NCBI GenBank assembly: GCA_030263595.1
Contig: SZPG01000034.1
Span: forward strand, 1-49,697
Direction: 5' to 3'
Source of the DNA: Chloroflexi bacterium CFX6
GTDB taxonomy: Bacteria; Chloroflexota; Anaerolineae; Anaerolineales; Villigracilaceae
Length of the DNA: 49,697 nt
Made by a program: the position numbers and the translations under genes. Shown here in pieces: positions 41,606 to 49,440 of the stretch; positions within the stretch are counted from its first letter, which is position 1, and every line of letters begins with the position of its first letter. A model generated the notes under the pieces. The model saw nothing but the letters and a program-made list of their open reading frames with translations, had not been told where the DNA came from and searched no databases.

Positions 41606-42670
41606 ATGGAAGAAGGCGCAGTACTCAACGACCGTTATCAACTCCTCGAACGCATCGGCACAGGCGGCATGGCGGACGTGTTCCGCGCGCGCGACCTGAT
41701 GCTCGAACGCACGGTGGCGATCAAGGTTCTGCACGAACATTACTCCAACGAACAGGGATTTCAGGAGCGCTTCAAAATGGAGGCGCGCGCCGCGGCAAAC
41801 CTCTCGCATCCCAACATCGTCACCGTGCACGATTTCGGCTTCGACAACGACCAGCTCTTTATCGTGATGGAATACATCCCCGGCAAGGACCTCAAAACCC
41901 TCCTGCGCCAGCGCGGACGTTATTCCATCGAGGAAGCCATTCCATTGATCGTGCAGGCGTGCGCGGGAATCGGGTACGCCCATCGCGCCGGGCTCGTCCA
42001 CTGCGACATCAAGCCGCACAACATGATCGTCACGCCCGACGGCAGGCTCAAGGTCACGGATTTTGGAATCGCCCGCGCCCTTTCCACCATCCTGCCCGAT
42101 GAACGCGCCGACGTGGTGTGGGGTTCGCCGCAATACTTCTCTCCCGAACAAGCCGTGGGCGAAGCGCCCTCGCCCGCCTCCGACGTGTATTCGCTCGGTG
42201 TTGTGCTGTACGAAATGATCACGGGCGCACTTCCCTTCAACGCCCCCACCAGCCAGGAACTCGCCAGGCTGCACCTCGAACAGCCGCCCATTCCCCCGCG
42301 CGAATACGTCCCCGATATTCCCCCGGCGCTCGAAGAGATCATCCTCAAAGTGCTTTCCAAGGAGCCCGCCGCGCGGTACCGCACCGCCGACCAATTGGGA
42401 CGCGTCCTTTTGCGGTTCGGGACTCAACGCGAGGAGTCCGCCGCGCCCGCCCTGAGTTTGACCCCCGAAGCCGCCTCCACCTACAAGGAGCCCGACTCGC
42501 AGCCTTCCCAGCCTCAGCCTGCCTTCACCATCCCCGAAATTGACCTCCCCGAAGTCCGCCTCCCGGAAATGGATTGGACGACGATCGGCTTGGGCTTGAT
42601 GGCGCTCATCGCCGTCCTGGGATTGATCCCGTTTTGGATCTATATCTTCATCCTGTACAACCCGCGCTGA
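41606..42670 (+). CDS. Ser/Thr protein kinase, non-RD type, C-terminal membrane anchor
   Basis: This 354-residue Hanks-type kinase has GTGGMADVFRARD, Lys40 in VAIK, DFGIAR and GSPQYFSPEQ. The catalytic loop reads HCDIKPHN, with Cys where most kinases have Arg (HRD), so it is a non-RD kinase; the catalytic Asp is kept. A Pro/Ser linker and one membrane helix at about 328-350 end the protein, with no outer domain. An A+T box (GATATAATCC) precedes the ATG at 41606, close to a -10 consensus. Confidence 0.92.
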   Translation: MEEGAVLNDRYQLLERIGTGGMADVFRARDLMLERTVAIKVLHEHYSNEQGFQERFKMEARAAANLSHPNIVTVHDFGFDNDQLFIVMEYIPGKDLKTLLRQRGRYSIEEAIPLIVQACAGIGYAHRAGLVHCDIKPHNMIVTPDGRLKVTDFGIARALSTILPDERADVVWGSPQYFSPEQAVGEAPSPASDVYSLGVVLYEMITGALPFNAPTSQELARLHLEQPPIPPREYVPDIPPALEEIILKVLSKEPAARYRTADQLGRVLLRFGTQREESAAPALSLTPEAASTYKEPDSQPSQPQPAFTIPEIDLPEVRLPEMDWTTIGLGLMALIAVLGLIPFWIYIFILYNPR

Positions 42671-42708
42671 CAAAATAAAAAGGCGGCTGTCGTTGTTGGT
42701 TTCCTGCC

Positions 42709-43371
42709 ATGACCGAACCTATCATCGCCCCCTCCATCCTCTCCGCAGATTTCACCAGACTTGGCGAAGAGATCCGCGCCTGCGAAACCGCCGGCGCGGA
42801 TTGGATCCACGTGGACGTGATGGACGGTCGCTTCGTCCCGAACATCACGATGGGACCGTTCATCGTCGAGGCGTGCAGGCGCATCACGGGACTTCCGCTC
42901 GACGTGCATTTGATGATCGAGAAACCGGAACTTCATCTCGAAGCGTTCGCCAAAGCCGGGGCAACCGGTCTGACCGTCCACGTGGAGACCTGTCCGCATT
43001 TGCATCGCACATTGCAATACATCAAATCTTTGGGATGCAGAGCCGGGGTGGTATTGAATCCCGGAACGCCTGTCGGGGCGTTGGAGGCTGTTTTGGGAGA
43101 GGCGGATCTGGTGTTGGTGATGAGCGTCAACCCGGGGTTTTCGGGGCAGGCGTTCATCCCGGGATCCACTGCGAGGGTGGCGGAGGTCCGCAGGAGGCTG
43201 GATGCATTGGGTTCCGCCGCATGGCTCGAAGTGGACGGCGGGGTGACGGCGGAAAACGCGGGGAAACTGAAGGAAGCCGGCGCGACCGCGCTCGTCGCGG
43301 CGACGGCGGTCTTCAAACATCCTCAGGGGATCGAGGCGGGGATAAAAGCGTTGAGGGACCATCTGAAATGA
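42709..43371 (+). CDS. rpe: Ribulose-phosphate 3-epimerase
   Basis: This 220-residue TIM barrel has APSILSADFTRLGEEI, WIHVDVMDGRFVPN, PLDVHLMI, MSVNPGFSGQAFIP and LEVDGGVT, all active-site regions of Rpe. It interconverts D-ribulose 5-phosphate and D-xylulose 5-phosphate in the pentose phosphate pathway. It follows the kinase by 38 bases. Length and motifs are normal. Confidence 0.96.
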   Translation: MTEPIIAPSILSADFTRLGEEIRACETAGADWIHVDVMDGRFVPNITMGPFIVEACRRITGLPLDVHLMIEKPELHLEAFAKAGATGLTVHVETCPHLHRTLQYIKSLGCRAGVVLNPGTPVGALEAVLGEADLVLVMSVNPGFSGQAFIPGSTARVAEVRRRLDALGSAAWLEVDGGVTAENAGKLKEAGATALVAATAVFKHPQGIEAGIKALRDHLK

Positions 43372-43378
43372 TCCTACG

Positions 43379-43480
43379 CTGTCATATCGAGGGAGCCTTG
43401 TCTCGAACGAAGGGAGAGGGCTGGCGATTGAGAAATCCTCCACCCGAAGTAAAGATTTCTCCCTTCGGTCGAATTGACAG
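43379..43480. repeat. Palindromic repeat downstream of rpe
   Basis: CTGTCATATCGAGG and TCGAATTGACAG form imperfect ends with inner AGAAATC…GATTTCT. The layout resembles the other TCATTGCGAG-type elements. Confidence 0.5.
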
Positions 43481-43491
43481 GTAATGGAATT

Positions 43492-43522
43492 AAACAAAAA
43501 TCACAGCCTTTCGGCTGCGACT
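43492..43522 (-). terminator. Rho-independent terminator of rpmB
   Basis: On the minus strand TCGCAGCC and GGCTGTGA form a stem with a GAAA tetraloop followed by TTTTTGTTT. Confidence 0.85.
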
Positions 43523-43544
43523 TTTGTTACGAGAAAACCGGCGG

Positions 43545-43730
43545 TCAGGCGGCGGATTTCGCCATTGCCTTGATGCACTTGGCGCAAAGCACTTTATGCA
43601 CCTTGCGTCCCTGTTCCATTACGAGCGTCTTTTGCAGGTTCGGCTTGAACTTGCGGTTGGTGGCTCGCTGGGAAAAGGAGCGGTTGTGACCGAAGGACGT
43701 GGATTTTCCACAGTTCGCGCATTTAGCCAT
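43545..43730 (-). CDS. rpmB: 50S ribosomal protein L28
   Basis: This 61-residue protein has MAKCANCGKSTSFGHNRSFS, RKFKPNLQK, and VLCAKCIKAMAK. The two CxxC pairs make a zinc-binding (C+) L28. The start is the ATG at 43730 with AAGGAAG upstream; the longer frame to 43907 would run into a repeat and the divergent gene. It is divergent from the Asp23-FakA pair, a common arrangement. Confidence 0.96.
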   Translation of the reverse strand: MAKCANCGKSTSFGHNRSFSQRATNRKFKPNLQKTLVMEQGRKVHKVLCAKCIKAMAKSAA

Positions 43731-43842
43731 TGGATGACTTCCTTTCTTGCTATAATTCCGATTGCGATTGCCTTCCCGAAGGCACGACATTTTATCACGT
43801 GACCTTTTTGCAGGCAAGATGTTAAAATAGAAAAAAAACATT

Positions 43843-43884
43843 GTCATTGCGAGACGGAATCCTTCGGCTGCGCTTCGCAATGAC
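43843..43884. repeat. Short dispersed repeat GTCATTGCGAGA / TTCGCAATGAC
   Basis: A compact copy of the GTCATTGCGAG family with inverted ends, 22 bases before the Asp23 gene start, so it lies in the likely leader of that gene. Confidence 0.7.
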
Positions 43885-43905
43885 GGAAACAACGAGAGGA
43901 AATCC

Positions 43906-44262
43906 ATGGGTGAAGAACAGACAACCCTGGGCGGGATTCACATCTCCCCACATGCAGTGGCGACCATCGCCCATAAAGCCGTACTCGAATCGTACGGCGT
44001 GGTGGGGCTGGCGCCGATGAACCTGGCGGACGGCATCGTCAAATCCATTACGCGCGAACCCTCGAAGGGTATCTCGGTGCGGTACAACGGCGAGGACATT
44101 GACATCGAGGCGCACATCATCGTCGAGTATGGCACGCGCATCAACAGCGTGGCGGAAAGCGTAAGGAACACGATCATCTTCCACGTGGAAAAGGCGCTGG
44201 GTCTCAAGGTGAACAGCGTCAACGTGCACGTGGCGGGACTGCGGATCAGCGACAGCGACTAG
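43906..44262 (+). CDS. Asp23/Gls24-family protein
   Basis: This 118-residue protein has ISPHAVATIAHKAVLESYGV, then IDIEAHIIVEYGTRINSVAE and VNVHVAGLRI, the Asp23/DUF322 pattern. The family is linked to envelope stress and membrane homeostasis in Gram-positive bacteria. It precedes fakA by 18 bases, and rpmB lies upstream in the opposite direction, the arrangement known from many Gram-positive genomes. Confidence 0.93.
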   Translation: MGEEQTTLGGIHISPHAVATIAHKAVLESYGVVGLAPMNLADGIVKSITREPSKGISVRYNGEDIDIEAHIIVEYGTRINSVAESVRNTIIFHVEKALGLKVNSVNVHVAGLRISDSD

Positions 44263-44280
44263 AAGCGGAGAGCAGATTAC

Positions 44281-45954
44281 ATGACTTTGAACCCCTCTCG
44301 CGTGGAGAAACTCCGCCGGACGCGCATTGACGGTCAATCGTTGAAACGGCTGGTGGAGGCGGGCATGATCTGGCTCCGCACGAACCAGCAGATCGTGAAC
44401 GCGCTGAACGTTTTCCCGGTGCCGGACGGGGACACCGGCACGAACATGCTCCTCACCATGCAATCCGCTTACAACGAGATCAAGGATGCGGGTGAAAAGC
44501 ATCTCGGCAAAATGGCTGGCATGGTGGCAAAGGGCGCGTTGATGGGGGCGCGCGGCAATTCGGGCGTGATCCTTTCGCAGTTGTGGCGCGGGTTCGCGCG
44601 CAGCGTGCAGGATCACGAGGCGCTCGACGCGGAGACCCTCGTCCGGGCGTTCGCGGAGGCGCGCGATACAGCCTACAAGGGAGTCGTCAAGCCGGTGGAG
44701 GGGACGATCTTAACCGTCGCCAGGGGAATTGCCGAGGGAACAGAAGCAGGTCTCGGGTCCGATGCGAAGCGGGACGCGATTGACATCCTCGAGATCGCGG
44801 TGAAGGCGGCGGATGAGACGGTCCGGCAGACGCCCGAGTTGCTCCCCATCCTGAAGCAGGCGGGCGTGGTGGATGCGGGCGGGAAAGGTTTGTATTTCAT
44901 CCTCGAGGGTATGTTGCGTCACGTGTATGGCGAACCGCTGGATGTGCCGCTGGCGAGCGTGCAACCGCTTTCGGCAATGAATCTCGAGAGCGCCATGCAG
45001 GAGGTGGAGGAGGGACAGGATTACGAAGTGGTGGTGGACTTCTTCCCGAACGACGGTTTCGAGTTGCAATCGTTTTACGGCCGGCTGGAAGGGATGGGCA
45101 CTTCGATCCAGGTGGGCGAGGGCGAGGGGATGTATCGGATGCACATCCACGTGCCGCTCGAAAAACGATACGAGCCGATTGATTACATCATGGGGATCGG
45201 CACCATCACAAAGGTTGCGATGGAAAACCTGCTCGCACAGATGGACGACATCCAAAAGAGCAAGGAGCAGACGATCAACTTTACGGCGGTGGAGCCGGGG
45301 CAGATCGCGGTGGTGGTCGTTTCGCCGGGCAACGGGTTGAGCCGCATCTTCGCGAGTTTGGGCGCGGCGGCTGCGGTCTCCGGCGGGCAGACGATGAATC
45401 CCTCCACGCAGGACATCCTCGCGGCGTTCGAGAATCTGCCGACCGATAAAGTTATCATCCTGCCGAACAACAAGAACATCATCATGGCGGCGAACCAGGC
45501 AAAGGAAGTGACGGTGAAACAGGTGGCGGTGGTGCCGAGCAAAACCGTGCCGCAGGGACTCGCCGCCATGCTCTCGCTTCAACCCGACGGGGAGGTTGAT
45601 TCTGTCGCCGAGAAAATGACCAAAGCCCTGAGCCAGGTCAGGACGGGCGAGATCACGGTGGCGACGCGCTCGGTGGAGATTGACGGCGTCATTGTCAAGG
45701 AGGGACAGGTGATCGCGCTGCTCGACGGGAAACTGGTTGCCTCGGCGGGGTCTGTGGAGGAGGGAACGCTGGCGCTGCTCGAAAAGGCGGACGCAGGCGA
45801 ACACGAACTCATCACGCTTTTCCACGGACAGGACATGCCGCGCGCGGAGGCGCATCGCATTGCGGACATGGCGCGCGAAAAATACCCGCACCTCGAGGTG
45901 GAAGTGCAGGAGGGCGGGCAACCGCACTATCAGTTCATCATTTCAGTGGAATAA
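44281..45954 (+). CDS. fakA: Fatty-acid kinase subunit FakA (DAK2-domain protein)
   Basis: This 557-residue protein starts with a DAK2 kinase domain (about 20-215): NVFPVPDGDTGTNMLLTM carries the Mg-binding Asp residues, ARGNSGVILSQLWRG follows. The middle and C-terminal domains include VVVSPGNGLSRIFASLGA and 'IILPNNKNIIMAANQAKE'. FakA phosphorylates fatty acids presented by a FakB protein; no FakB gene is in this window. The length is normal. The gene is in an operon with the Asp23 homolog. Confidence 0.92.
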   Translation: MTLNPSRVEKLRRTRIDGQSLKRLVEAGMIWLRTNQQIVNALNVFPVPDGDTGTNMLLTMQSAYNEIKDAGEKHLGKMAGMVAKGALMGARGNSGVILSQLWRGFARSVQDHEALDAETLVRAFAEARDTAYKGVVKPVEGTILTVARGIAEGTEAGLGSDAKRDAIDILEIAVKAADETVRQTPELLPILKQAGVVDAGGKGLYFILEGMLRHVYGEPLDVPLASVQPLSAMNLESAMQEVEEGQDYEVVVDFFPNDGFELQSFYGRLEGMGTSIQVGEGEGMYRMHIHVPLEKRYEPIDYIMGIGTITKVAMENLLAQMDDIQKSKEQTINFTAVEPGQIAVVVVSPGNGLSRIFASLGAAAAVSGGQTMNPSTQDILAAFENLPTDKVIILPNNKNIIMAANQAKEVTVKQVAVVPSKTVPQGLAAMLSLQPDGEVDSVAEKMTKALSQVRTGEITVATRSVEIDGVIVKEGQVIALLDGKLVASAGSVEEGTLALLEKADAGEHELITLFHGQDMPRAEAHRIADMAREKYPHLEVEVQEGGQPHYQFIISVE

Positions 45955-45965
45955 GAATTCTTTTT

Positions 45966-46030
45966 TTACCGCCAGGAGCGTAAAGATTTTTTAAAAGTTT
46001 TCTTTGCGTCCCTGGCGCGCTTGGCGGTGG
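45966..46030. repeat. Imperfect palindromic repeat (CCGCCAGGAGCGTAAAGA type)
   Basis: ACCGCCAGGAGCGTAAAGA and TCTTTGCGTCCCTGGCG-C pair around TTTTTTAAAAGTTT. It sits between convergent genes and might help termination. Confidence 0.6.
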
Positions 46031-46042
46031 ATTTTGTTGTGT

Positions 46043-46939
46043 TTACGAATCCCCATTGACGATCTTCGCCGCGCCGCCGGCGCGCGCGACGAGAACGTTC
46101 GTCACCCCTTCGATCTCCCGCAATTTTTCGTCAACGACGCGCGCCTCGGTTTCGGGGCAGATGACGTGGACGTTGGGTCCCGCATCCACTGTGTAACAGA
46201 CCGGCAGTCCCTCGCTCCGCCATTGCCGCACGGCGTTCATCACCCCCAGCGAGGCGGGTTTCCAGTAATGCAGCGCGGGCGTGGAGGTCGTCATCACGGC
46301 GTACATCATATCCGAATCGAGTTCCACGACGTTTGCCAGCATTTCAAAATCGCGGCGCAGGATGGCGCTGCGGCAGATCTCCAGCCTGCGCGGCGCGTCC
46401 GATACGCGCGCGGCTTGAAGCGGACTGGTCGGCGCGAGGGTGTGTCCCTCGGTGGAGCCGGTCTTTTTGTGCGCGGCGCTGACGATGGCGGCACAATCCG
46501 CGAGTCTCCAGTGATCCGGTCCCGAGATGGAGAAGGCGAAAGAGTCTTCGTCGCCCGTTCCCATTTGCCATTCCACGAATCCGCCGGGGACCGATCTCGA
46601 AGCGGAACCAGACCCACGCCGCGCGAGACGCGAGAGTTCGGATTCGCTCAGGTTCAGTCCCGCTGCTTTGCTTCCCGCGAGGGCTAAGGCGGCAAACGCG
46701 GAGGCGGAGGAGGCGATCCCCGCGCCGGAGGGAAAGTTGTTCTCCGTCATCACCTCCGCCCGATCGTTGATCTGCGCCATTTCACGGATGATGTCGAGGA
46801 TGCGCGTGACGCGCTCCAGCCCGGCGCCCGCGACCTCGCGCCCGTTGATGATGAGTTCGTCGAAGGGAAGCGACGGCTGGAAACTGACCGTCGTGCGCGT
46901 GGTCAGCCCATCGAGGTTCATCGAGATGGATCCATTCAT
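46043..46939 (-). pseudogene. mvaD: Mevalonate-pathway decarboxylase, 5' end replaced by an integrated element
   Basis: This 298-residue frame is a GHMP-type decarboxylase: MNGSISMNLDGLTTRTTVSF, NNFPSGAGIASSASAFAALA (ATP loop) and VCYTVDAGPNVHVI. It belongs to the diphosphomevalonate decarboxylase family; in some Chloroflexota a homolog acts on mevalonate 5-phosphate, so the substrate is uncertain. Upstream in the same frame IAFIKYWGNRDNTLRLP still matches the family, but then the DNA changes to recombinase sequence at about 46990. So the conserved start (around AHPN) is missing, and the first start codon left is the internal Met at 46939. It overlaps the recombinase stop as ATGA. Confidence 0.85.
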
Positions 46940-48525
46940 GGGCAGGCGAAGCGTGTTATCGCGGTTGCCCCAATATTTGATGAAGGCGATTCTATTGCTA
47001 GTGTACCACGAACATCTAGCATCTCCAGCACACGCCGTTTTTGTTCAAATGTAGCATTATCTAAAACATCTTTGATCGATTCGCAATAATCTTTTACATT
47101 TTCCACTTGCTCATCGGACAATACCACTTGCTCAAGATATGATGAGACTTCAGTGTGTTCATTCCTCAGTTTCTCCATAGTCTCCTCGAGCCTAGTACGT
47201 CTCTCGGTCAGTATCTCGCGTTCAAAGTCGCCTGATAGATAAAGGTCCAACAGTTTATTGAGCTGTGCTTCATTCTCAGCGATTTGGCTTTCTATTAACT
47301 CCAGCCTAGCAGTCAGGGCTTGATTGCTTCGACCCTGTTCCTCCTGCTGGTCCTGTAAACCAGCAATAATATAATCAGGATGCTGAATAATATTGGCTAC
47401 CCATGCCCAAACCGCATTATCAACGTCCCGCCCACGAAATACAGGCATGTCGCAGCGTTTAACTGGTCGTCTTTCGGTTGACTTGCAGTAGTAATAGATA
47501 TTATTGATTCTTCTTGCGCGACCCTGATATGTTTTGCCACATTTCGCACATCTGAGTCTTTTGGAAAGAAGATACTCGTATTTCCGATTCCTGTCGGATT
47601 GCTGGGCGTTTAACTTCATTCGATTTTGTGCTTGGTCGAAGGCTACCTTGCTGATGATCGCCGGTACAGGTACTCCAACCCATTCATCTTTCGAGCGAGC
47701 CACTTGTTTACCAAAGCCGCACTTGGGTCTGGGCTTCCGGACCTTGCCATCATCAATGACCTTGGTTTTGCCGTAATGCCATGTGCCGGTATATGTCTCG
47801 TTCTTCAGGATATTCCGTATCATTTCGGGAGCCCAAAATCCAACTTCGTACTTTTTGTAAATGTGTTTATGCTTGTCGCCACGGCTTGGGACACCCATTT
47901 CGGTTAGTTTCCTGGCAATGGCATTCATCGACATGGGGCCGGTTTCGCCATCTCCTCGCAAGTACCAATTGAATACATTTACGACAACCTGCTCCTCATC
48001 TTCATCCACTTCCAGCCAGGTTTTGTGCGGCTCGGAAACAGTCTTATACCCATAAGGCGGCCGCGATCCAACAATGACAAAACCGCTTTGCGCCTTGCCT
48101 CGTTTTCCACGTTTGCTGCGCTCCAAGATCTTTGCCTTTTCATATTCTGCGATGCTGGCACGAATCTGTTTTTGGAGCCGGCCTTCATCGCTATTATCGT
48201 ACTGCCCAATCACATATTCGACTGCAATCCCCAATCGCAAAAATTCCTCCTCGATCAGCGCCTGATAGACACTTTTTCGCGCGAGTCGGTCAATATCATA
48301 CACGATAATGACATCAATAGGTTCCTGGGCGGCAAAATCGCGCAAGGCATTAAGCTGCGGGCGGTCTATCGTTGCTCCGCTGTAATCCTCGGAGAATGTC
48401 ATCAAAAGCACATAACCACAGTCGGCGGCATATAACTTGCAGGCTTCGATCTGCGTATTCAGACTGTACCCCTTGGTCTGCTCATCCGTACTGACTCTGG
48501 CGTAAATCACTGAACGTTTATTCAT
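46936..48525 (-). CDS. Large serine recombinase (site-specific integrase)
   Basis: This 529-residue recombinase has the resolvase catalytic domain (YARVSTDEQ with Ser12, then IVYDIDRLARK), the 'Recombinase' domain with PPYGYKTV and 'IRNILKNETYTGTWHYGKT', a zinc ribbon (LRCAKCGKTYQG … YYCKS … RCDMPVF), and a C-terminal coiled coil (about 400-480). Large serine integrases join attP and attB. The last residues after LDVRGTLAIE are host mvaD DNA, which gives the protein a new tail. AGGAAG precedes ATG 48525. A frame from 48543 is less likely. Confidence 0.95.
   Translation of the reverse strand: MNKRSVIYARVSTDEQTKGYSLNTQIEACKLYAADCGYVLLMTFSEDYSGATIDRPQLNALRDFAAQEPIDVIIVYDIDRLARKSVYQALIEEEFLRLGIAVEYVIGQYDNSDEGRLQKQIRASIAEYEKAKILERSKRGKRGKAQSGFVIVGSRPPYGYKTVSEPHKTWLEVDEDEEQVVVNVFNWYLRGDGETGPMSMNAIARKLTEMGVPSRGDKHKHIYKKYEVGFWAPEMIRNILKNETYTGTWHYGKTKVIDDGKVRKPRPKCGFGKQVARSKDEWVGVPVPAIISKVAFDQAQNRMKLNAQQSDRNRKYEYLLSKRLRCAKCGKTYQGRARRINNIYYYCKSTERRPVKRCDMPVFRGRDVDNAVWAWVANIIQHPDYIIAGLQDQQEEQGRSNQALTARLELIESQIAENEAQLNKLLDLYLSGDFEREILTERRTRLEETMEKLRNEHTEVSSYLEQVVLSDEQVENVKDYCESIKDVLDNATFEQKRRVLEMLDVRGTLAIESPSSNIGATAITRFACP
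46985..46996. other. Junction between mvaD and the integrated element
   Basis: Reading the minus strand, mvaD-like sequence (ATCGCCTTCATCAAATATTG) gives way upstream to the end of the recombinase gene (GGTACACTAGCAATAGA). The exact crossover core cannot be set without the other end of the element. Base composition shifts visibly toward A+T on the element side. Confidence 0.7.
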
Positions 48526-48564
48526 ATTGAATCTTCCTGTCAAGAAAGTAGATTGGTGTATTTC

Positions 48565-48592
48565 CTGTCAGCCGAGCCGGGCCGGCTGACAG
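48565..48592. repeat. 10-bp-stem hairpin between element genes
   Basis: CTGTCAGCCG and CGGCTGACAG form a perfect stem around an 8-base loop, 40 bases upstream of the recombinase start. There is no T run on the minus strand, so it is more likely a regulatory or attenuating structure than a terminator. Confidence 0.5.
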
Positions 48593-48597
48593 CAAGA

Positions 48598-48846
48598 TCA
48601 GTTGTGCTTTGGTGCATACAGAAATTCTTGCAACTCAAGGAAGAGATCATTTCCCAGAATTTGGCACTGGTCGCTCACATCTAAACCAAAGCCGTTGATC
48701 AAGTCAGCCAAAACGAGCCCTATCTTCCCATCAGTTTCAAGCAGGCTTGTTCCATTTGTCGCTTCCTGCCACTCCAGGCGCAGGCGTGTCAGTGTAGAAA
48801 TGATCCTTCTGTGCGTGTCGGTTTGATCAGTTATTCGTTGCAGCAT
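48598..48846 (-). CDS. Hypothetical element protein
   Basis: I do not recognise this 82-residue protein. It is helical and acidic: 'TRLRLEWQEATNGTSLLETD', then GKIGLVLADLINGFGLDVSD. AGGAGA is 4 bases before the ATG at 48846; the longer frame to 48924 lacks this. It is cotranscribed with the recombinase, judging by the strong promoter upstream and lack of a terminator. Confidence 0.6.
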   Translation of the reverse strand: MLQRITDQTDTHRRIISTLTRLRLEWQEATNGTSLLETDGKIGLVLADLINGFGLDVSDQCQILGNDLFLELQEFLYAPKHN

Positions 48847-49061
48847 GGCTTCTCCTATTGAATGGAGGGCGTTCCATTCTCTCCCGGCACGAGAAACGAA
48901 ATCGCCCCAGTGGAATCCCACCAAGGGCGTGAAATCTGGGCTGATATAATGAAGTCAGCCCATCCCTCCGCTACAGTCGGTGGGTTGGGTCAGGGTCGTG
49001 CGTGTGTTCCACCACATTCACGGCCCGTTACAAACAGCATAATTATCGTATTGGTACTATA

Positions 49062-49089
49062 ATTATACTACATTGATACAGCGCGTCAA
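49062..49089 (-). promoter_or_regulatory. Strong sigma-70-type promoter of the element's minus-strand genes
   Basis: On the minus strand TTGACG and TATAAT are 16 bases apart. The promoter lies between the HTH gene and the 82-residue protein gene and points to the latter and the recombinase. The 190 bases from 48847 to 49037 otherwise hold no gene. Confidence 0.75.
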
Positions 49090-49115
49090 TGTATTCTCAC
49101 CAGTATTGGATTGGT

Positions 49116-49331
49116 TTAACGCCTCTTGGAACCAGGTCTCGGTTTTGCGCCGCGCCGTTCCCCCAGTTTCTCAGCTTTCTTCACATATTCTTCAAGGGAT
49201 CGCCGGCTGACCTGCCAGGATAATCCCCACTTCCTGCCCCGCACTTTCTGAGAGCGAATTAACTGCCGAATGTAATCCGGGTTGTAACCGCTTACGCGAG
49301 CGGCTTCATAGGTCGTCAGCCAATCTTCCAT
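49116..49331 (-). CDS. Excisionase-like helix-turn-helix protein
   Basis: This 71-residue protein has a MerR/excisionase-type HTH: WLTTYEAARVSGYNPDYIRQ, LIRSQKVRGRKWGLSWQVSR, SLEEYVKKAEK, with a basic tail. Such proteins act as recombination directionality factors or regulators of mobile elements. It lies upstream of the integrase in the same orientation, which suggests that it controls excision. The gap 49332-49440 toward the divergent gene is A+T rich and probably holds the promoters. Confidence 0.8.
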   Translation of the reverse strand: MEDWLTTYEAARVSGYNPDYIRQLIRSQKVRGRKWGLSWQVSRRSLEEYVKKAEKLGERRGAKPRPGSKRR

Positions 49332-49440
49332 AATCTAATCAATTCTCCAAATTGCAATTATAACTTTAATGATTATCGTTAGGAGATTGTAAGTATTTTC
49401 ACATAAAAAGTTTGATTTTTTCTTTTACAATTGCCGCCCT

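Noticed and set aside
48847-49037. Extra gene between the 82-residue protein and the HTH gene
   Set aside because: The open frames are short and lack ribosome sites; a strong promoter is at 49062-49089.
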